Origin: CAZFBR01 sp035353495 [NCBI: uncultured bacterium]
GTDB taxonomy: Bacteria > DAOPZR01
Length of the DNA stretch: 8,884 bases
Assembly (NCBI GenBank): GCA_964517215.1
Contig: CAZFBR010000144.1
Span: forward strand, 1 to 8,884
Reading direction: 5' to 3'
In this document: positions 5,884 through 8,884 of the stretch, one piece after another
Position numbering within the stretch: the stretch's first letter is position 1
Layout: every line of letters begins with the position of its first letter
The notes under the pieces: generated by a model
Database searches by the model: none
Seen by the model: the letters and a program-made list of their open reading frames with translations, nothing else
What the model was told of the DNA's origin: nothing
Made by a program: the position numbers and the translations under genes

Positions 5884-5889
5884 GAGGAG
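5884..5889 (+). promoter_or_regulatory. Strong ribosome binding site of the BamE-like lipoprotein
   Basis: GAGGAG, six bases before the ATG at 5896. It fixes the start and is much stronger than the sites of the minus-strand operon. Confidence 0.75.
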
Positions 5890-5895
5890 AAAATC

Positions 5896-6303
5896 ATGAA
5901 ACCATCTTCCCTGTTATCTTTGATTTGCATGGTATGCCTTATGGGGTGTGCTTCAGCATCATCCCATCGTCAAGATGTGCAATCTGATGAGGGTGAACGC
6001 CTGACAGTCGGGACTGTGCAGAAAGAGATAAGAATTGGAATGGCCGCGTCTCAGGTCGTTGAGGCGTTAGGGTCGCCCAATATTGTCACTACTGATGAGA
6101 ACCGTCAGGAAGTTTGGGTATATGACAAATTTGCCACCGATGTTACCTATTCGGCAAGCGGAGGGGGTGCGTGGCTGGTGCTGGGGAGTGTCGGTGGGGC
6201 ATCGGGTTCCGCGTCAAGTTCACAGAGAACGCTGACGGTTGTGGTGAAATTTGATCAAGATAAAAAAGTGCGTGATTTTGCCTATCATTCTTCAAGGTTT
6301 TAG
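5896..6303 (+). CDS. BamE/SmpA/OmlA-like outer-membrane lipoprotein (island cargo)
   Basis: A 135-residue predicted lipoprotein. The signal peptide ends in LMGC, with Cys18 lipidated; Ser19 next to Ala does not suggest inner-membrane retention. Residues 44-78 read EIRIGMAASQVVEALGSPNIVTTDENRQEVWVYDK by position, the 'I..GMs..eV...lG.P......g...W.Y' pattern of the BamE/SmpA/OmlA fold. A Gly/Ser-rich, partly hydrophobic segment (86-109) follows, then a last strand pair (TLTVVVKFD, VRDFAY). BamE proper assists outer-membrane beta-barrel assembly, but this fold also occurs in many unrelated lipoproteins, and the Gly/Ser insertion is not a housekeeping BamE feature. It is the first gene of the three-lipoprotein operon, 12 bases before the next. 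Function is unknown; an accessory envelope role is inferred. Confidence 0.82.
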   Translation: MKPSSLLSLICMVCLMGCASASSHRQDVQSDEGERLTVGTVQKEIRIGMAASQVVEALGSPNIVTTDENRQEVWVYDKFATDVTYSASGGGAWLVLGSVGGASGSASSSQRTLTVVVKFDQDKKVRDFAYHSSRF

Positions 6304-6315
6304 AAAGGGATCGGC

Positions 6316-6873
6316 ATGAAAAACGGAGTTTTTGCACTTAGGGTCATTGTACTATTTGTGGCAGTGGTGGGGATATTCGGTTGTGGCGCGCCGAAAAATT
6401 TTCTGGTGCCTGGTGAAGGGTATATGGCTACCAGGCAATTGCAGATGAGGCAATATGACACCAAGGATGATACACAAATAGTTGTTGCTGTTTCTGGAGT
6501 CCTCCAGGACCTGGGATTTACACTTGCCGAAAGTGAAACCGAATTGGGGCTGATATCTGCCAACAAAAGTGCTGACGCGACAAGTGGCGGCCAAGTAGCT
6601 GCCGCGCTTGTGCTTGATGTTCTTGGCGCGGTCACTGGCAGTTATCAGAACCAAATGGGAAGGATCGATAAGTCCCAGATCATCAAAGCGTCGGTAATTG
6701 CCAAGCCAACCCTGGACGGTAACAGAACGATTGTCAGGGTCACATTCCAACGTTTAATTTGGAACGCAAGCGACCAACTTAGCCGGTTGGAATCCATTGA
6801 AGATCCGGCGGTTTATGCGAAGTTTTACGAAGGACTTTCAAAAGCCATTTTTTTGGAGGCACAACAAATATGA
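6316..6873 (+). CDS. Lipoprotein of unknown function, longer member of a paralogous pair (island cargo)
   Basis: A 185-residue predicted lipoprotein with hydrophobic signal and lipobox GIFGC (Cys23). The mature part starts with a polar stretch, then the block LQMRQYDTKD...VLQDLGFTLAESETELGLISANK (about 42-84), a small/hydrophobic insert (88-112, GGQVAAALVLDVLGAVTG), a beta-rich middle ending TIVRVTFQRLIW, and the C-terminal block FYEGLSKAIFLEAQQI. The first and last blocks recur in the next gene, so the two arose by duplication. I recall similar uncharacterised lipoproteins from other Gram-negative genomes but could not check this. GAAAGGGA precedes the ATG; the stop overlaps the next start as ATGA. 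The insert might be a membrane-associated hairpin. No enzymatic residues stand out. Confidence 0.8.
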   Translation: MKNGVFALRVIVLFVAVVGIFGCGAPKNFLVPGEGYMATRQLQMRQYDTKDDTQIVVAVSGVLQDLGFTLAESETELGLISANKSADATSGGQVAAALVLDVLGAVTGSYQNQMGRIDKSQIIKASVIAKPTLDGNRTIVRVTFQRLIWNASDQLSRLESIEDPAVYAKFYEGLSKAIFLEAQQI

Positions 6874-7301
6874 ATTTTCTTAAGTGTTTCAGTGCTTTTG
6901 CGTTGGTTACTTGCGCGGCGCTCATCACGGGGTGTGCAGCGCCGGCGGTTAACGCACTACAAACTGACGAAAGTTCAGTTCAATTGCGGAGTGTTCAAAC
7001 GAGAGCGTTTGACACGACTGATAAAAGAAAAATGATACAGACGGTCATAGGAACGATGCAGGACCTGGCCTTCGTTATCGACAAAGCGGATTATACGTTG
7101 GGGACGGTGACGGGAACGAAATTTCTGAACAACAAAGTTGTTACGATGACTGTTAGCGTCAGACCAAGAGGCGCTACGCAACTGGCGGTTCGAGTCAACG
7201 CACAATATGGAACTTCCACCGTTGAGGACGCGGAGACGTATCAGGGTTTTTTCACGACTCTTGAAAAGGCGATCTTCTTGACGGCACATCAGGTTGATTG
7301 A
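6870..7301 (+). CDS. Lipoprotein of unknown function, shorter member of the paralogous pair (island cargo)
   Basis: A 143-residue predicted lipoprotein; signal peptide ends LITGC with Cys22 lipidated. The block VQTRAFDTTD...TMQDLAFVIDKADYTLGTVTGTK (about 42-84) aligns without gaps to the preceding protein (shared Q.R..DT.D, QDL.F, LG). The ends YQGFFTTLEKAIFLTAHQV and YAKFYEGLSKAIFLEAQQI share 10 of about 20 positions including KAIFL. It lacks the small/hydrophobic insert of its paralogue. GGAGG at 6855-6859 is ten bases before the ATG, which overlaps the upstream TGA, so the pair is coupled and probably made in fixed ratio. A heteromeric lipoprotein complex with the BamE-like protein is plausible but inferred. 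Confidence 0.8.
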   Translation: MNFLKCFSAFALVTCAALITGCAAPAVNALQTDESSVQLRSVQTRAFDTTDKRKMIQTVIGTMQDLAFVIDKADYTLGTVTGTKFLNNKVVTMTVSVRPRGATQLAVRVNAQYGTSTVEDAETYQGFFTTLEKAIFLTAHQVD

Positions 7302-7381
7302 TTTTTTGAATTAGACGTACAATGCAACATTTGTGGCGTGACTTTTGACATCGGTGCGTGTGACTTAGCCGATTTGTTTTG

Positions 7382-7455
7382 TGACGGTTGACGATCCGGG
7401 TGACGATCCGGGTTATCTTGACAGTTGATGCTGCGGGTGATGTTGCGGGTTATCT
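7382..7455 (+). repeat. Two adjacent imperfect 37-bp repeats with nested 12-bp units
   Basis: 7382-7418 and 7419-7455 agree at 30 of 37 positions by hand alignment; both start TGAC.GTTGA and end GCGGGTTATCT or CCGGGTTATCT. Within each copy a 12-base unit is doubled: GACGATCCGGGT twice in the first, GATG.TGCGGGT twice in the second. A weaker relative may lie at 7339-7380. Iteron-like or arm-type protein-binding sites near an att core are the natural reading. Confidence 0.7.
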
Positions 7456-7497
7456 GACCGCTGAATCGATGGAGACTTAATATTGTCGGTCATCGAG

Positions 7498-7526
7498 TTG
7501 ACCCAAAAAGGGAAAAGGTGTACAAT
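7498..7526 (+). promoter_or_regulatory. Outward-facing sigma70-type promoter just inside attR
   Basis: TTGACC (7498-7503), 17-base spacer, TACAAT (7521-7526); each box matches 5 of 6. The start would be near 7533, 34 bases before the right att repeat. In the integrated state it reads through the tRNA fragment into the secreted-protein genes at 7639 and 8132. In a circular element it would read across attP into the left arm. Confidence 0.65.
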
Positions 7527-7566
7527 TGCTTTGGTTGGGCAACCGCCACCATCGGTTGGGGTGCGC

Positions 7567-7606
7567 GTGGTCGCCGGTTCAAATCCGGCCGCCCCGACCA
7601 TTTGAC
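7567..7606 (+). repeat. Right attachment site (attR): orphan 3' half of tRNA-Pro plus TTTGAC
   Basis: Identical to 5263-5302. It holds the T arm, acceptor 3' strand and CCA but no matching D arm or acceptor 5' strand upstream, so it cannot make a tRNA. Weaker identity continues left to 7556 (anticodon-loop sequence). GC-rich host-like DNA resumes immediately after it. Confidence 0.88.
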
Positions 7607-7622
7607 CCGGTGCATGACGGAC

Positions 7623-7629
7623 GGGAGGA
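7623..7629 (+). promoter_or_regulatory. Ribosome binding site of the secreted protein gene
   Basis: GGGAGGA, nine bases before the ATG at 7639, only 17 bases after attR ends. Confidence 0.65.
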
Positions 7630-7638
7630 CCCGCGGGT

Positions 7639-8160
7639 ATGACCGTCGGGAACTGGTACGCGGGATGGCTGGCGGTGGTGCTGGTGCTGCTGTCGTCTGC
7701 GGCAGGCGCTGACACCCCGGCGCAGCAACCAGCGCCGGCGGGCGGTGACACCGGCACAATGGCCGGGCAGCGCGTGAAGCCGGCTGATGCACACGTGCAG
7801 CAGGCGCTGCTGGTCTGCGACGATTCCGGCACGATTTGGGTGTGCCTGCCGGCGGTGGCAGAAGCGCAACCGGCCGGCCTGCTGGACATGGACGCGCGGC
7901 ATCTGTCCCGGAACCATGCGCTGGCGCAGGCGACTGCCACCCGGACCATCAATACCATTGCGGAAGTGGCGGAGGATTATCGTTTCGCGCGGTTTGCCGG
8001 CTGGATGCGCTCGCTGAATGAACAGCAGCAGGCGACGTACCGGCAGCTGGATGAATGGCATGAACAGTACATCGAAAACTATCACCTTGATGTGCGACGG
8101 ACGCGGGATGAAGTGCTCGGGGGGTATCTGTATGTGTTCGGCTATCGTGAATCGTTCTAA
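7639..8160 (+). CDS. Secreted or periplasmic protein of unknown function
   Basis: A 173-residue protein with a Sec-type signal peptide (hydrophobic 10-22, cleavage probably after AAGA at 24). A Pro/Ala/Gly-rich, probably unstructured stretch (27-45) follows, then a short domain with two cysteines (Cys60 and Cys69, nine apart, possible disulfide: LLVCDDSGTIWVCLP). The C-terminal half is mainly helical and charged (EVAEDYRFARF, RQLDEWHEQYIENYHL). I do not recognise a family. The start is supported by GGGAGGA. It shares a transcription unit with the FxLYD protein, whose start lies 29 bases inside this gene. Before the island inserted, it would have lain directly downstream of the tRNA-Pro gene and could have been read from the tRNA promoter. 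Confidence 0.75.
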   Translation: MTVGNWYAGWLAVVLVLLSSAAGADTPAQQPAPAGGDTGTMAGQRVKPADAHVQQALLVCDDSGTIWVCLPAVAEAQPAGLLDMDARHLSRNHALAQATATRTINTIAEVAEDYRFARFAGWMRSLNEQQQATYRQLDEWHEQYIENYHLDVRRTRDEVLGGYLYVFGYRESF

Positions 8161-8752
8161 GCCGGCGCTGCTGGCGCTGGCGATGCTGCTGGCCATGGCG
8201 GGTGCGGCGGCGGCAGATGCGCTGTTTCTGCAGTCCGGCCGGCAGCTAAATGTGGCGGTCCGCGAGATCAGTGACGGCGTGGTCTATTTCGTCAGCAATG
8301 GCGAAATCCATTCGCTGCCGCTGACAGAAGTGAAGAAGATTATCATGGCCGGGGTGGCGGTCCCTGAAAATGCCGGCATGCCGCCGACGGCCGGGATGAG
8401 CCCTGCCGGGGTGAGCCCGGCAACGGCCCCACCGGTTCCGCCCGTGCCGGCGGCTCCGCCCGCACCGCTGGAGCTGGTGGCAACCAGTTCCAGTTATGAT
8501 CGCGGCGTACTCACGGTGCAGGGTGAAGTGCGCAATAATACCGATCAGGAAATAAAATTCGTGCAACTGGTCGTCACCCTGCACGATGAAAGCGATTCCG
8601 TGCTGGCGACGCCAACGTATCTGTATGCGCCCGGTCCGACGCCCCACCTGCAGGCGGGCGAATCGCGGGCGTTTCGGGTGGCCTTCATCGCACCGCCGCC
8701 GACCACCTACAAGTACAAGGTGAGCGCGGAAAGCCGCTATCTTAACCGGTAA
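8132..8752 (+). CDS. Secreted FxLYD-domain protein with an N-terminal beta-rich module
   Basis: A 206-residue protein: signal peptide 1-28 (NRSK then ALLALAMLLAMAGAAAA), a short module at 29-72 (DALFLQSGRQLNVAVREISDG...LPLTEVKKIIM by position), a Pro/Ala/Gly/Met-rich linker (73-112), and an FxLYD-type beta-sandwich (113-202). The last shows VQGEVRNNTDQEIKFVQL, VVTLHDESDSVLAT and LQAGESRAFRV, the usual 'G.v.N.....v..v.v....D..g.vl......l..Ge...F.v' pattern. FxLYD domains are extracellular or periplasmic and commonly lack a known ligand. The ATG at 8132 with GGGGGG ahead is chosen; a GTG at 8147 would give a shorter, also acceptable signal peptide. It overlaps the upstream gene by 29 bases, so the two are coupled. 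Confidence 0.78.
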   Translation: MCSAIVNRSKPALLALAMLLAMAGAAAADALFLQSGRQLNVAVREISDGVVYFVSNGEIHSLPLTEVKKIIMAGVAVPENAGMPPTAGMSPAGVSPATAPPVPPVPAAPPAPLELVATSSSYDRGVLTVQGEVRNNTDQEIKFVQLVVTLHDESDSVLATPTYLYAPGPTPHLQAGESRAFRVAFIAPPPTTYKYKVSAESRYLNR

Positions 8753-8766
8753 TTATCTCCTCTTCG

Positions 8767-8783
8767 TGGCATAAGCTTTGCAT
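8767..8783 (+). promoter_or_regulatory. Sigma54-type -24/-12 promoter for a gene beyond the window
   Basis: TGGCAT (8767-8772), five bases, TTGCAT (8778-8783); the consensus is TGGCAC-N5-TTGCW. The invariant GG and GC are exactly ten bases apart. Start would be near 8793. No coding sequence begins before 8884, so the regulated gene is unseen and the leader is at least about 90 bases. The region after the stop at 8752 shows no terminator. Confidence 0.5.
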
Positions 8784-8884
8784 TGTAGTAAGGGCAGTGG
8801 TGTGGTGTGTGCTGCTGCCGGTGCAGTGTATTCTTTATAACACCGTTGGCCGTGGTGAATTCAACAGGCAGGTGGTAGTGATTG

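Larger units (their letters stand above)
5303..5895. other. Left arm of the island: about 590 bases without a convincing gene
   Basis: This stretch is mosaic. Bases 5303-5470 are AT-rich with short repeats. A patch around 5500-5720 is GC-richer (line 5581-5640 is 36/60 by hand count) and contains a 12-bp near-perfect tandem, GCGATGATGCGC then GCGATGGTGCGC (5632-5655). Bases 5740-5895 are AT-rich again and hold the cargo promoter. Open frames exist on both strands of the patch, but none shows a ribosome site plus a recognisable domain. By position, next to the tRNA 3' end, this is where an integrase gene usually sits, so the patch may be a decayed relic. No residual integrase motif such as R..HxxR..Y is visible. 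Confidence 0.5.
7302..7566. other. Right arm of the island: non-coding, repeats and an outward promoter
   Basis: No credible gene lies between the last lipoprotein stop and attR. The stretch contains recurring TTGAC words (7345-7349, 7389-7393 region, 7418-7422, 7498-7502), the 37-bp tandem repeat, the outward promoter and a 6-bp inverted repeat CAACCG/CGGTTG with a 7-base centre (7540-7558) that runs into attR. No clear intrinsic terminator follows the lipoprotein operon. Confidence 0.6.
5263..7606. mobile_element. Small integrative island inserted at the tRNA-Pro 3' end, no recombinase gene seen
   Basis: The unit between the two 40-bp repeats has a period of 2304 bp. The left repeat completes a functional tRNA and the right is an orphan 3' fragment, the standard outcome of tyrosine-recombinase integration into a tRNA gene. 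Composition differs from the flanks: by hand count, line 6841-6900 is 19/60 G+C against 40/60 for line 3841-3900. Contents are a left arm with short repeats (5303-5895), three lipoprotein genes (5896-7301), and a right arm with tandem repeats and an outward promoter (7302-7566). No reading frame has integrase, excisionase, relaxase or transposase motifs. It may be a remnant, a satellite moved in trans, or the residue of a larger island after internal deletion. Confidence 0.8.

Noticed and set aside
5657-5899. 80-residue plus-strand ORF starting at GTG and overlapping the BamE-like start
   Set aside because: Very basic with no domain, and it contains the cargo promoter and palindrome, so it is not a likely gene.
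7556-7600. Second tRNA-Pro gene
   Set aside because: Only the 3' half is present; the bases upstream do not match the acceptor 5' strand or D arm, so it is an att fragment.
7413-7958. Minus-strand ORFs (also 7490-7792) with [13 protein letters not shown] and [10 protein letters not shown]
   Set aside because: Both phrases are classic spurious translations opposite tRNA 3' ends; here they arise from the attR tRNA fragment. They also oppose the better-supported secreted protein gene.
8836-8841. TATAAC as a sigma70 -10 box
   Set aside because: The sequence 17 bases upstream (TGCTGC) is a poor -35, while the sigma54-type match nearby is much better.

Overview
The window looks like a high-GC Gram-negative chromosome (most 60-base lines are about two-thirds G+C) interrupted by one clearly AT-richer insert. 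Gram-negative is inferred from several lipobox lipoproteins and a BamE-like outer-membrane lipoprotein. The mix of GYF_2/B-box, FxLYD and radical SAM/DegT genes would fit a PVC-type bacterium such as Kiritimatiellota or Lentisphaerota, but that is a guess and not shown by the sequence.

Left, + strand (1-1348): the C-terminus of a peptidase MA-like protein, then a lipoate ligase/octanoyltransferase-family gene (465-1118) coupled by an ATGA overlap to a tiny lipoprotein (1115-1348). Middle, - strand (1533-5132): a tight three-gene run transcribed right to left, radical SAM enzyme (5132-4083), DegT-family PLP aminotransferase (4080-2959) and GT2 glycosyltransferase (2951-2244), with gaps of 2 and 7 bases. 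It looks like a small pathway for making and attaching an amino-sugar or similar group. Beyond it is a double-GYF_2/B-box zinc-finger protein (2168-1533) with its own near-consensus sigma70 promoter.

Island (5297-7606): an intact tRNA-Pro(GGG) at 5220-5296 is followed by about 2.3 kb of mosaic, mostly AT-rich DNA. This ends in a second copy of the tRNA 3' half. The perfect 40-bp direct repeat (5263-5302 and 7567-7606) reads as attL and attR of a tRNA-targeted integrative element with a repeat period of 2304 bp. I see no recombinase gene in it. Its only convincing cargo is an operon of three small lipoproteins, a BamE-like protein and two paralogues of each other, driven by a sigma70 promoter with a palindrome over the -10/start region. 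The left arm (5297-5895) and right arm (7302-7566) hold short tandem repeats and recurrent TTGAC words. A near-consensus promoter just inside attR points outward. In a circular form it would read across attP into the left arm, where an integrase gene would be expected.

Right, + strand (7639-8752): two host-like secreted proteins overlapping by 29 bases, one of unknown family and one with a small beta-rich module, a Pro/Ala linker and an FxLYD domain. The window ends in a leader holding a good sigma54-type -24/-12 match (8767-8783) for a gene outside the window.

All family calls are from motif recognition by eye. No database search was run.
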